Source: Mansonella perstans (Eukaryota; Nematoda; Chromadorea; Rhabditida; Onchocercidae). Taken from it: a stretch of 64,000 nucleotides of DNA. Positions 13,323 to 25,705 of this stretch are shown in pieces. Both the position numbers and the translations under genes were made by a program. The notes under the pieces were generated by a model. The model was not told the DNA's origin. It did no database searches and saw only the letters and a list, made by a program, of their open reading frames with translations. The first letter of the stretch is position 1. Each line of letters opens with the position of its first letter. Location of the stretch: positions 1 to 64,000 of the forward strand of contig JBAMDO010000221.1 in NCBI GenBank assembly GCA_037074765.1. The letters are read 5' to 3'.

Positions 13323-13905
13323 CTCCTTTCCCATTAATATTGCAATTTGCTGGTTGATTAGATGGACAAGTGAAAGAAGCAGAGGAAATATTCTTGCTGT
13401 ATGTATGGCAGTTATTTATGCGCAACTCTTTCTATTAAATTTTTCAACAAATTTCATGCAATGCACTTTTTTTTTTCATTTGTGCATTTATTTTGCACAT
13501 AATGTAAAAATATGTATAAAATTTTAAAAAAAAAAAAAAAAAAGTAGGTGCAATATTGGCAAACATTTACTACGAGTAATAAATGAAAAAAAAAAAAATT
13601 TAGACCTAATTAAATGATATTTAAATAAATTGTTGAAAATTGCACATATAATAAATATGTGCACGTTTAATTAGTAAAAAAATTCATTAAATTCATTTTA
13701 AATTTATTTAAATTCATTAAATTTATTGAATTTAAATTTAGTAAATTCAAACGTAATAGAAATGATATATTGATAATGATATATATATATATATATGAAT
13801 ATGAATATTTGTTAGAAAATTAATTAAAATGATTTAAATAGTGAAAATATTTAACATTGTAATGTAATGCCAGTTCATTCATCTTGGACATTTTCTTTCT
13901 GACCA

Positions 13906-13944
13906 ATCATCATCATCATTATCATCATCATCATCATCATCATC
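13906..13944. repeat. (ATC)n trinucleotide repeat
   Basis: About a dozen ATC/CAT units with one interruption. No coding context. Confidence 0.9.
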
Positions 13945-16900
13945 TATTACGTTTTGCTTTACTTTTGCAGTAAAGAAGTGCAGGGGTGTGGTACAAGATG
14001 AACGAAGAATATAGTGAAATCAATGAACTATGCACACATTTATGGTCATCATTACTGTTATCATTTTACAGTTGTGCGGTTTATTCGATAATAAATAAAG
14101 CCCAATGAGGGCCTTAATTTAAAAGATTAAATAAATAGTATTATATAGGTGTGATAATTTAAGGAATTAAATTAAAAGTTTGCATCTTTTTTAAAAAAAT
14201 TTAACTTTTACAATTAGAAATAATATGAGATGTAATTAGTTTTAGATAAGCATAATTTCTTGTTTTTTTTTTTTTTTCGCTTAACTTTTACTTACAACTA
14301 TATATGTTCGCATGTATTCAACGATATATATATATATATCTTGATCTTTAAATTAATTGCATAGATTGCCTAAATTCTTCCACAATTTTTTTAAAATGAT
14401 TAGAAATAAAGGTTTTATCGTAAAATTTAGTAATAAAGTTTATATAGGTCAAGTGTATACCGTAGTATTTATTTCGTACTTTTTATTTTTAGCTAGCTTA
14501 AATGCCATTATATTCCTTACAATCAACTATAAAGCTATCATTGATCTTTTCAATTTTCTTGTTTACCTTATTGAAAAAATGTTACTTTAGTGATGATTGA
14601 AGAGTAGATATGAGAAATTTAATAAATTAAAATTTTATTTTAGATAAAAAAAAGTTTATTATTTTTATCTATGTCATAGCAATGTAATAAGTACTATTAT
14701 CTTAGTACTATTATTGAGAATTAATTTTTTTTTTTTTTTTTTAGATATCTCATGGTAGCATATGCTAAATAAAAAGTTGAAATTAAAAGATTTGGAATAG
14801 ATTAAGAGAAACTTTTTCATCCTTATTTAGTTATTTAAGATAAATTTAAATGGTCTTTATTCATTATTAAATATCAACGTGAACAGGCACGTAGAGTTTG
14901 ATTGAATGCAACAGTTCATTCAGTTAGCTATCACAAGTGCTCGTTGTTTGTTCTTTGTTGATTTTATTTTATTGATTTACTGGGTGTAATACCAAGGCAT
15001 ACATACCTCACTTCTGGATTTGTCCGACATTTCGTAAAATTTTAGTTGTACAAGATTCATAAAAATTGTGCTTTCAAAATGATAATAAATATCAGTGATA
15101 TCTCAATTACTTTAATTTCCAATATATTCTCTCAAATTTGTGGAAATTATAACGATTTGCATCGATGATTATCCATTATTTAGTAATTATTTTGTTTTTA
15201 TAGTTTTTTTTTTTTTTCGAAACATTTTAATTTATTTACTACAAAAATTTAGTGCATTTATTAGAAAAATTTTACTGCTAAAGCATTTAAGGCTTTTAAT
15301 TTTACTGTAGAAGGATGTAAAAAATGATGCAGTGCTGGAAATTTAATATATTTAATGAAAATTTAACTTTATTGCTAAAATTTCATTATTGTTTTCAAAT
15401 AATAACACCATGAAGTGTAAACTTTCAGAAGTTCACTGTAAATGGACAGTAAAAGTAGTACATCAGGAAGTAGGCAAGAAAAGCGAATCAGGTAATTCAT
15501 TCTTCATCTTTTTTTTCGAACTTACTATGTTTTGCTTTAGGGAAAAGCAATGATTTTTAAGTTTACAGTTAATTAGCTCAACGTTTATCTGTGCGTTGGA
15601 GTGCATGTAATGCAAATGAATGCATACTTACGTGAAGATCTATAGTAATTATCGATTCATTTGAAATTTTTTTGAATGAGACAAATTAATCGTGGAATTT
15701 TACTTCACCTTTATGTCACATGATAATTAAATTATTGAATTGTCACTGAATATGGCTACTTGAAATGACCAAATAGAAAGTGGTAAAGAAAAATATAAAT
15801 AAAAGTGACGTAAGGGAAAGTTCACGTATTTGCGGGTATTGCCTTTAACACCGACATTTGCAAAACTATTACGATTGCGAGAAAAATGGGCTCCTGTGTA
15901 CTCCCTCCCTTCCCCTCCCCTCCCTCCCCTCCATCCCCCCTCTCTGCATGATCTTCTCCTCTCTAGTTGTCATCCATTGCTCGTGCCACTGACTACTACT
16001 ACTATTATTGCGATGTTGCAAGTATTGGAAGTGAGGGGCCGTCTCATATCTTATTCTTAGAAATTATAAATTGAAAGAAATTTTGGAAGGATTATCTCTT
16101 CATTCTTTCCTCTATTAAATTATCCAATAGATAGCTGCTAATAGTTTAAAATTCGCGGGAAATAATCATCATTTTTCAATCATTTCATTCAAAATATTTT
16201 TATGAAAAAAATTATTTTTATTGTTTATTTTTTCTATACGTGAAATTAGCAAATTAGCATGTAAGCATAGAAAGGAGATTATATTTGAGCAATTTTTACA
16301 AAAAAAAAATAATTGCTTGTGCAAAAAATTATAGTGTGTTCAAAAGTAGCACTAATTTTTGCTTTGTTCTGCAAGAGAAAACTATTTTTAGTAATTAGTA
16401 AACATTGTTGCTATTCATTAGTGCTATTTGAGAGATCAAGTTGTATAACTTTCACAAAATTCACATTTCGAACTTCTATTTGGAAAAAAAAAAAAAAAAG
16501 TATATTTTTGATTTCATTTTTATTACTTCTACTTTTCACCTATTCCTATTTTTAGTTTCACCTTTACATTTACGAGCATTTCTTTCGAAAACTTGATGCC
16601 ATTCTTTCAAAGCTACATTAATGGTAATGCATTTCAGGAAAAGATTATATTGAAACAGAAAATTTTACGCAGAAATGCTGCTACTACAGTATCCGAGGAA
16701 ATCGTTTTATTCAACGGGAAGATACATGCTACTAAGTTATCTTGAAGAGATCTCAAATTTTAGAAATGTATGTCGTATAATTTTTAAAAATTCAATGTAT
16801 GAGCAACTTTTAAAAGTGTTATTTTCAAGATTTTTAGCCAATGAACTGAAGAGATTTTTTTTCTCAAATTTATAATAAAATGATCTTGTTGAAAACGATT

Positions 16901-18379
16901 TAGAACTTTCCATGATTAAAATCATTCATTGTACTATGTGTAGTTTGCTTAACTTTTTTTTTCAGAAGTTCGTTTGTTCATTGATATCCACGTAAAATTG
17001 AGCCAATCTCGCGTCATTCAAATGTTCAGCGATGCGGTAAGACTGTTTTTTTTTTTTTTAGTTCTAGAAAAGCAATCGTACATTTTTGGAAGTTTGGAAT
17101 AAATCGTTTTTAAATCTTCCTAGAATAGGAAAATGACATTCATGCTTGCGAAATAATGGTGAGAAGGGAATAGGGGCGACAGATGGTAAAAGCAGCAGTT
17201 TGTGGGAGACGAAATGGATGGAACATTTTCTTTGTCATTAATTTTTTTTTTTTTTTTTTTTTCCTTTTCAAGGTCATTTTTAGCAAATAGTGAAGAGACA
17301 ATTTTCAACTTTTCTGTGTAAAAACAAATGTTGGCCAATTTATAGTTCTGGTAATTTGCAGGCAGGAACTGGCAAAAGATCCAAACTTTTAGGAGGAAAA
17401 GAATTTGGAATTTTGATGAAATTAAAATTAACCGATCTATTTGATCCATTTATACATATAGCTTTTCTACTTGCCTATAAATTTATTTTAGCTTAGTTCA
17501 CGGAAACATTTTTTGAATGGATGATACTATAAAGTGAGAGAATTTAGTAAATGTAAGTTGAATCGGTTGAAATAGTTGAAATAGCATCATATTCGTGCAT
17601 AGTATGAATTTGAATGCTGAAAATGGCCAAGGATTTGGCTCCTTTGATGGCTAGTAATTATCAATTATAAGTGACGCTGTTCAGTGGTTTTTTTGTCATT
17701 AATTAGTGCACTGTAATATTATCCCCTATTAGAAATATCTCCAAACTGTCGATTTTTTTTTTTTTGTTACTTACAGCAATAATGAAGAAAAAAGAGATCT
17801 TGTATAATGTTTATCATCGCCAAGGATTCCCACAAACATGCAAATATCGTACTCCTTTGTTATCGATTACTAAAACAAGAGAAATAACTCGGTCTGATCC
17901 ACTGTATCTCTCATAACTTCTGTATTGCTGCATATATACATACGACGGTATACCAGAAGATGATGTATCGGGTTTTTATAATTTCTAACGGTAAATTGAT
18001 CCAGATAAAAGAGGATGTTAAAAATTGGAAGGAATACGAAAGTTATTACCATGTAGTATTTTTTTTTTTTAGGCAGAACACGTTCAATTAGATTTTAGAT
18101 TTCAGTATTCTAATATTCTCGTAGTTTACGCCTATTGAATTAAATTAGGAAAATTTTTATATTCATTAAGCTAGTTATTCTCATACAGTGATTATTTTTC
18201 CATTGACGTGCATCGTGATTTATCTACGTTTACGAAATTTTTGTTCTAACAAATTTGGGAAAAAGATTTCAGGAATTTGCATAAACGAAGGTACATTGCA
18301 GCAGCAGACGAATTAGGCAATTGGTTATTGTGCAGAAGACATCTTTCCGTGATAGAACCATATTTTGTCTTCGTGAATT

Positions 18380-18565
18380 GTCGGTGGTTATTGCTGGCTG
18401 TTACTGTGCTGCTGTAATCCTAGGCATTCGTTTTGGTGCACGCTGGCATGCACCATTCGTGCACGACAATCTTCCCGGGGTTGTCTTTTCTTAGCGTGTC
18501 GTTACCCTATTTTACTGATTTTAATTTGTTTGTATTTCTGAGGTTTCCGGTATCACTGTTGGAAG
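18380..18565 (+). promoter_or_regulatory. Likely promoter/5' UTR of the TBL1-type gene
   Basis: A patch richer in G+C than its surroundings lies directly upstream of the TBL1 start codon. It contains nested inverted repeats: GTGCACG (18436-18442) with CGTGCAC (18458-18464), and GGTGCA (18435-18440) with TGCACC (18449-18454). Such palindromic elements could be factor-binding sites or a hairpin. Placement next to an identified first exon is the main reason for calling it regulatory; no TATA box is evident. Confidence 0.4.
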
Positions 18566-21500
18566 ATGACATTTACTAGCGACGACGTCAATTTTATCAT
18601 CTATAGATATCTACATGAATCGGGTTCGTTTTATATATTTTGATCTTTTTTATTTTATTATTCGTAAAGCTTTATTGAAAAATATATCACATTAGGTTAC
18701 TTAACAAACGACAGAAGATTTAGTAAAACGAACAAGGGCTCGTTTTTTTTTTTTTTTAATGTACTGAATTTGTTAATATCCTGCTTTGGTTTTTTTTTTT
18801 TTTTTTGTGCAAAAATGCAAAAAAGATTTATTGAGAACATTTCATTTGCCGCATTCAATGTCATTTAGAATAACTAGACAATGCTAAGGGACGAAGAAAG
18901 AGACGGATAGCATTCATGTATTTATTGGTTTGAATTGGATTTCATCGGAATGAAATCTTAAGATTATTTTATTTACATACCTGTAAATATTTTCAATAAT
19001 GGTAGTGAAAAAAAAAAATGGGTGGAATGATGGTGTTTAAGGGATTGCATAATATGCAATGTTTTAGTTATATTGAAAGTTGAATTATACATATTCCCTC
19101 AAGTGTTTTGCACGTTATCTGTGCACTAGGATCATGGATTAAGTAGGTTATAGTTTTGGATATTCAGCTAAATTTAAACATGGTTAATGAAAGGTGAATA
19201 TATTAGTAGTAATATGATGGATGCCTCACCGTTCTCCAGGTCTTTATTTCACAATTTTCTTTTTTCAAAAAACTTTCTGGTGTTCGAAACCCTTGCTTAA
19301 CTGTGAGTTTCTTTGCATATTCTAAATACTATAGTGCATGTTCAAAAAGATTTCATTTTATTAAATCGTTGAGAAATATCAATTGTGAATAAAATTTTCA
19401 TTGGAATATAATTTCTTAAATACAGGTTTTGTGCATACGGCCTACACATTTGCCAATGAATCACGTGTTCTGGAATCTGGAGCTGCGGGTAACGATGTGC
19501 CTATGGGTGCATTAATTAACATAATACAGGTTTTCTTTTGTTACTATTTTAGTTTCGTTTCCACCGTTAAATTTTATTGTTTGCCAAATTTATGAAAGAG
19601 ATTCATGAGGTAAGTTATACGGACAAATATTAAAACATGCCAAATTCTGGAACACTGCAGAAGGGTATTTATTACACGGAGGCTGAAGCATGTGCTGTGG
19701 CGAGCACAAGTGCCGCCGGTGAGCCACGAACTGAAAAAACGATGGTAGAAAATTTATCTCTGCTTGAAGCAGGTAATAGTTTCACTTTTATAGTTTAACG
19801 CACTCGGAGAGGAACCGGTTTTTAAGGTGTTCAAGAAGATGTTGAATTTCTTTGCACAAAAACAACAGATATATTGATAGATTGAACATTTTCATTTCTT
19901 TCCAGCAAAAATTTTCTACTTAGTGATTTCATTCATTACTTATCCCTGTTTAAAAATAAAATCATGTTCTGGTTGCGCAATATTTTCGCAAAAAGAGAGA
20001 CGTTGGAATTTTAATTAAAATCCAAGAAAGAATGAAAATTAATTCCATTATCAAGAAATATTTCGAGAAGTTTAAAAGATCAGGGCTATTCTATTCTACG
20101 GCTAAATGCATTGGTTGATTTGACTTAACATCATGGGAGTCATTTCTAAAGATTAAAATGGTGCTAGGTGTTGTTAATAATATGATAATGTGAAACAAGG
20201 ACTGGAATTGATTCAGCATTTCTGAATTCCTGTTCAACAAGAATTTTTTTTTGTACTTTTTACTGGTCATAAAAAGCAACCGAGTTGAAGTTTGTGAGTT
20301 AAACTTACATTAACTGTTTAAGAAAACACAGATTGTGCGATAACTTTGATTTCAACGTTTTAACTGTTATGGCTAAATACTGTGAGCTTATAAAAAATAT
20401 AAAATCTTATTACAGTTCTCATCCTTTCTTGGGTTTTGATTAGGATTCCAATGTCTGCCGTTTTGCAAACATCTGTAGAGAAAAAACACTTTAAAAAGAG
20501 AACTTACAGATAGTTTTTTGCTTGCTCTCTTCAAGTGATAGTTTTTATCTTGTGAAATTAGATTGTAATAAGAATCATTGGCATTTGGTCTGGTTAAGTA
20601 TGTTTTTGTGACAAGTATCACAAAACAGACTTTGATAATCTTTATACTTGATAAGTGGAATATTTTATGGTGGGTGAATAGATACCGACAATTACATATG
20701 TTGAATGAGAAAAAAGCAAGTTTTGATTCATGAAATGGTGCTGAAAATTAGTAATATTTTCGTCCCTCTACGGAATATGCAACAGACCTCACATTTTAGT
20801 TCTAAATGAAGTACCGAGTAGTAAGGTCAAGGAAAAGCAACAGGACAAGTTGGTGGTGTTAAATCCAACGACAATGGATGATAGACAGCAACAATCGCGA
20901 GATCGAGAAATGCGCGAATCTCATGGTGAAAAGCAAAGCTATTCGATCTCAAAATTGAGAGAGTTGAAGGTTTATAATTTACTAATTCACTTTATTTTAT
21001 GCAAAAGTGTATAATGAACCAGAATAAATTACTTACTGTTTTTAATTGATAAGCCTTTTCTGAAAGAATCATATTTTCAACAAGGAAAATGGTATGTAAA
21101 TTACGGAAAATGAAAGCTTTTGGGATTTACTATATGCGGATAAGTTTCTTTTATGGAGCAAAGATCATAGGAACTAGAAGTGAGAACAAGCGAATGCCAT
21201 ACAGTGTATTTTGTAAAGTTGCGTATGATTGGCTCCAGGTAGCTCCGTCAACGTCGGCAACACTGTTACCTTTCGGCAACATTGGCCAGTCCTTCGGTGT
21301 AACTGATGGTAATGATAGCGGTTCAGATTCAAATATTATGGGAGTACCTACAACCAGTGCATCGACTTTATTACCCAACAATCACCAGCAGTTTCATTCT
21401 GCCACTGGTATTACTGAACAGACGACATTCACCTTTTCACATCACGGGAAACAGTTTTTTCTGGAACGAGAGAGGGAGTCTCGAGATCGATCACAAAATG

Positions 21501-24500
21501 GATTAATGGGCAAAGCTAAAGTTGCTGCTGCTGAGTTTCGTGCTGCCCAGGCGAACAGTGGGTATCTTTTTTAAATATCTTGTTTATCGTTCTGAAGAAT
21601 TGCTGTAGTCCTTCGGTGTGCACGCGGTCAAATAAAGTTTTATATTTATTTTTGACTGCTTGCACTGTTTTACAATTTTTACTTACTGCCTTGATCAGGC
21701 ACAACCGTGATGTAGTGTGAATATTTAAATAGTTTTTAAATTTAATGGATTTTGTTTTATTAGGATCGAATATACTTTTAGGAAGTCACCAACTGTTATA
21801 ACACCTAGCTCGAAATTTCAGATATTTTCTAATAGGAATAGATTGCTGAAAAAATCATTCTCAGTAGCCATTTGTTTTTATTAAGATAGGCTCTCACGTT
21901 TGTTTTTATTTAATCATGTCTGTGTAAAGACTGAAATATAATTGTTGTAACTCGAAAATTCACTTATTCGGTGAAAGCAATGAAAGCAAGAGTGGGTTTG
22001 ATTAAATATCAAATACTGAAGACTGAAAAGTGCTCATTTCTACCCTTTTTTTATTATAAAATTTTGAGTAAGGCTTGAGAATAATTGAGCTTCCCGACCT
22101 TTTTCCTTGTGCAGTTGTAATACTTCAATAGTTTTGCCAGTTATTGCGGTAAGATTTTTCATGGATCCAACTGATAACGCAGGTGCAGAATTTGCAGTGA
22201 GTTCAATGGAGCACCGATGGAGATTGATGGTTTAAAACCACGTGTGAGCAATGGTAATGGTATTCTTTCAACTGCGCAGCTAGAAAATCGACCATATGAA
22301 ATTAGCAGGGATAAGGTGATTAAATAAATGCTCGGAATGGCTGCTTTTAGAAGAGGATACAAAAAGGAGTTGCAGAGCAAAAGATTTAGTAAACTGTTGA
22401 GCTGTCCTCTCAAATTTTATCTTTTCAAGATTTATTTATTTAAGGTACGATATCTGAAGGGACACGACAGCGAGGTATTCATTTGTACGTGGAATCCAAA
22501 AAATGATCTCATAGCTTCTGGGTAAACTTTGAAATTCTTCAGATTTAAGCGTTTAATCGGTAGTAAGAACGAAATGTATGAACGCTAGTCCGTGTGATTC
22601 TCATTTCATCTCCAGTATTCACCCAACTTCCGGGAAGATTGTCTCGGTTTCAAAGCTGATCAACTTAATCAAATTTAACTGTTGCTTAAAAAAATGAGCA
22701 AGTGTGAATTCTGCTAGGTTAAGATAGTTTATGTCCATCTTAGCTCTGCCAAGAATCTTGGGTTAATAGATACGAAGCTCTCCTGTTGCTTTTGTTGAAT
22801 AAAAACGATCCAATTATGATTAAAATAATTACGAAGTGAAATGGACCATATTCCACGTTTAGTACGAGCTGAATTTTTGATGCCATGCATATCATTTTTT
22901 AACTGAAATATTATTTTGTTTATTAATAAAGCATGATTAAGATTTAAAGCATTCATTGGGTGTTGAGATTCATCTGATAGCGGTTTCACATGGTACGAAT
23001 ATTATTTTGCGCCCTACTGATTGGTGTAAATTTTAGTGTAACATTGTAGATCTGGTGATAGTACGGCACGTATATGGAATGTACATGGTTCAGAGCTAGC
23101 AACGATGTCATGCCAAGCTATCCATGATAATTCAATAGTGCTCAAACATTGTATGCAAAAAGATGACAAAAATCCTCCTACAAATAAAGACGTTACTTCT
23201 CTTGACTGGAATGTTCGTTAACATTTCTTTTCTTAATAAATTTTTTTAGATATTGCATTCTACGGCAGTCGTATTTGTCCGCGTGTACGTTTGTCGTCTA
23301 CGCCATTGTTTAAGCATTATTAATCATAATTGGGGTGGAACATGTTTAGTTTAAAGCCTTAATTTCGTTCGATTTTAAGTAAAAAAATCTTTCTGCATAT
23401 TTTCCATGGTACCAAGCGTTTCAGATTTGAGTTCTAGCGACAATATTTGGTCTTTTACCACTAGTCACTGATGTGTTGCTCTGCTGATTCTGGTCATTTG
23501 GTTATTCTGATCATTTGATGTACTAGTATCTCAAAATAACATTTCATTGAAAAGAAGACAGCTATAAATTTAATTGAAAGTTGGAGTTGAGTGTTGTCTT
23601 ACTGTGTATGACTGTATTAATTAAAAATGGTTCTTCAGTTTCGCAGGTTTTAATTTAGATTCCAGAAGATTTACGTAGAAAGCAGTTGTGAAATTAAATT
23701 TATAGTTAAAGAAACATTGGACACTATGGTTCTGAAAGAGTAGCAAGAAGTTGAGCATTGGGAATTTTTTTAAAAAACATTGATGCATAGATTCAGATGT
23801 CATATCTCGTCAGTAAAAATGTTTTATTTTTATCATGGCTTATTCATGCTATTATACTTATCATTTTTCAGTGTACCGGAGATTTACTTGCAACGGGATG
23901 TTATGATGGTTATGCGCGTGTTTGGGCTACCGATGGTTGGTTGTGATATTATCTCATTACGCTAGTTATTTTGATGAATAGAGCAATTCATATTAATTGT
24001 TATTTTAGGAAGGTTGCGTTACACGCTGGGGGCTCACAAAGGTCCAATTTTTGCACTGAAGTGGAACCAAAAGGGCGATAAAATTCTTAGTGCTGGAGTT
24101 GATAAGGTACATAATTTTTATCTTTATTTTCACATATATAAGATTAGTATTAAAATTTTCGTATTTATAGCCCATTAATTAATTGTCTCTTGAGAAATTT
24201 ATAAAGTGGAATTTCAGACAACTATTGTTTGGGATCCACTTAAAGGTGTACAAGTGCAGGTGTTTCAATTTCATAGCAGTTCGGCACTGGATGTTGACTG
24301 GATGTCAGATGATACGTTCGCATCTTGTAGTACAGACATGTGCATCCATGTATGCAAATTAGGTTGCGAGAAGCCGTTGAAGACATTCCAGGTAATTTGG
24401 TTTTTTTTAATTTATTGAAATTATTAAATTTGCAGTATCAAGCAGGAAGCATGGATTTTCATCTTGATAAATTCAGTCTTCATTCCTTTTTATCTCTTTG

Positions 24501-25705
24501 TGGCATTTCACCGAATTGATGTAAATTTGAATTTTAATCAGTATACTTCATTCCTAATTGTTTTGTGCTAAGTTCCCGCTCTTGAAAATCATTCATTCCG
24601 AAATTCCTGTTTTTTAGTTTAGAGAAAATATTGGCAAATTAGATGCATTCCAGGGCCATACAAATGAAGTGAATGCTGTAAAGTACGACGTTTATTCACG
24701 GCTTTTGGCTTCATGCTCTGACGACATGACATTGAAGGTGTCACATTTGAAAATCTTCACCGTATTTTATGCAGCGATTCTTGTAGTTCGTTTTAGAAAT
24801 ATTTAGGCATTTTATTGTGGAGGCAGTTATGAAGACATCCTAACGGGAAAAGTACGTTTTTATTCTTGGCGCGGTACATTTTAGTGCAATATTTATCTTA
24901 GGTATGGTCGATGAATTACGAAAATGTGGTGCACAATCTAAAAGCCCATGATAAGGAGATTTATACGATACGTTGGTCGCCAGTTGGCTATACACTTGCA
25001 AGGTAGTTTTTTGTTCTTATAACGATAAATTTTCGGAAAATTTAATTAAAATAAATTCATTTTCTGAAGAAATGAAGACTATTACAGTGCATCTTTCGAT
25101 CATACAGTTCGATTATGGGATATCGAGCGAGGATTGTGTGTTCGAACGCTGACCAAGCACACGGAGCCAGTTTATTCTGTTGGTTTTTCACCAGATGGAA
25201 AGTATATCGCATCCGGTTCTTTCGATCGTTCTGTTTACATTTGGGATGTACAGGTTAAAACTCTTTGTTAGGATTGCGAAATAGTGCATGCTGTGTATTC
25301 TTCAGAAACTCTGACAACTTGAATGAAATTATATCTCCTTAAATCACATTTTATGTCGCTCAGAATCACAGTTGTTCCAGTAATTCAGGCAATGAACAAC
25401 ATGTTAAAGAAGTAAATACCAGGGAAACATGATTCTTTAAACTAGAATTTCGTTCATTTTTTATTAATCTTGACGGAGGCTTATTTAACTTAATTTGTCG
25501 TTATTAGTGTTGAAGGTCGTTGTACTGAAGAAATTAAAATAAGCTAAATTTTTAGTCAGGAAAATTGATTCAAAGCCATACAGGAAGTTTAAGTGATGGC
25601 GGAATCTTCGAAGTGGGTTGGAATTTTCGGGGCGACAAAGTTGGTGCATCAGCAAGTGATGGAACGGTTAGAATTTTACAGTTAAACCAGTGTTACCGCT
25701 CTTAA
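18566..25705 (+). CDS. TBL1: TBL1/TBL1XR1/Ebi-type LisH-WD40 corepressor subunit
   Basis: Fifteen phase-consistent exons: 18566-18623, 19426-19529, 19661-19772, 20800-20969, 21239-21561, 22198-22315, 22445-22521, 23050-23212, 23872-23935, 24009-24106, 24218-24391, 24654-24737, 24902-25002, 25088-25253, 25556-25705. They give 654 codons (653 aa). The N-terminus (residues 1 to ~30, [15 protein letters not shown]) is a LisH motif, followed by the F-box-like segment ([10 protein letters not shown]...ENLSLLEA). A Ser/Thr/Asn-rich linker (mainly exon 5) leads to eight WD40 repeats, from [13 protein letters not shown] to [32 protein letters not shown] and the C-terminal repeat match TBL1 closely. 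Family knowledge: nuclear exchange factor of NCoR/SMRT-HDAC3 complexes that recruits ubiquitin machinery and acts in Notch, Wnt and nuclear-receptor signalling. It is longer than the human protein (~514-577 aa) because of the linker. Two donors are GTTCGT, weaker than consensus. Confidence 0.95.

Larger units (their letters stand above)
11952..18420. other. Gene-poor intergenic stretch with simple repeats
   Basis: No supportable gene. Contains (TC)n at 13047-13066 and 13288-13322, (AT)n at 13780-13796 and 14323-14339, (ATC)n at 13906-13944, several poly-T runs, and a polypyrimidine block near 15899-15965. A short frame starting with a good ATG context at 15410 ends at a plausible donor at 15491/15492, but no partner exon was found. 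The block 18380-18565 is visibly richer in G+C and is treated with the TBL1 gene. Confidence 0.5.

Noticed and set aside
13183..13527. 114-codon ORF with poly-Phe and Ser/Leu repeats
   Set aside because: Composed of poly-T and (TC)n simple repeats.
15410..15491. Possible short first exon (ATG in good context, donor GTAATT)
   Set aside because: No downstream exon in matching phase and no recognisable signal or domain.
15830..16060. 76-codon ORF with Pro/Leu/Ser-rich stretch
   Set aside because: Derived from a polypyrimidine block; no splice or domain support.
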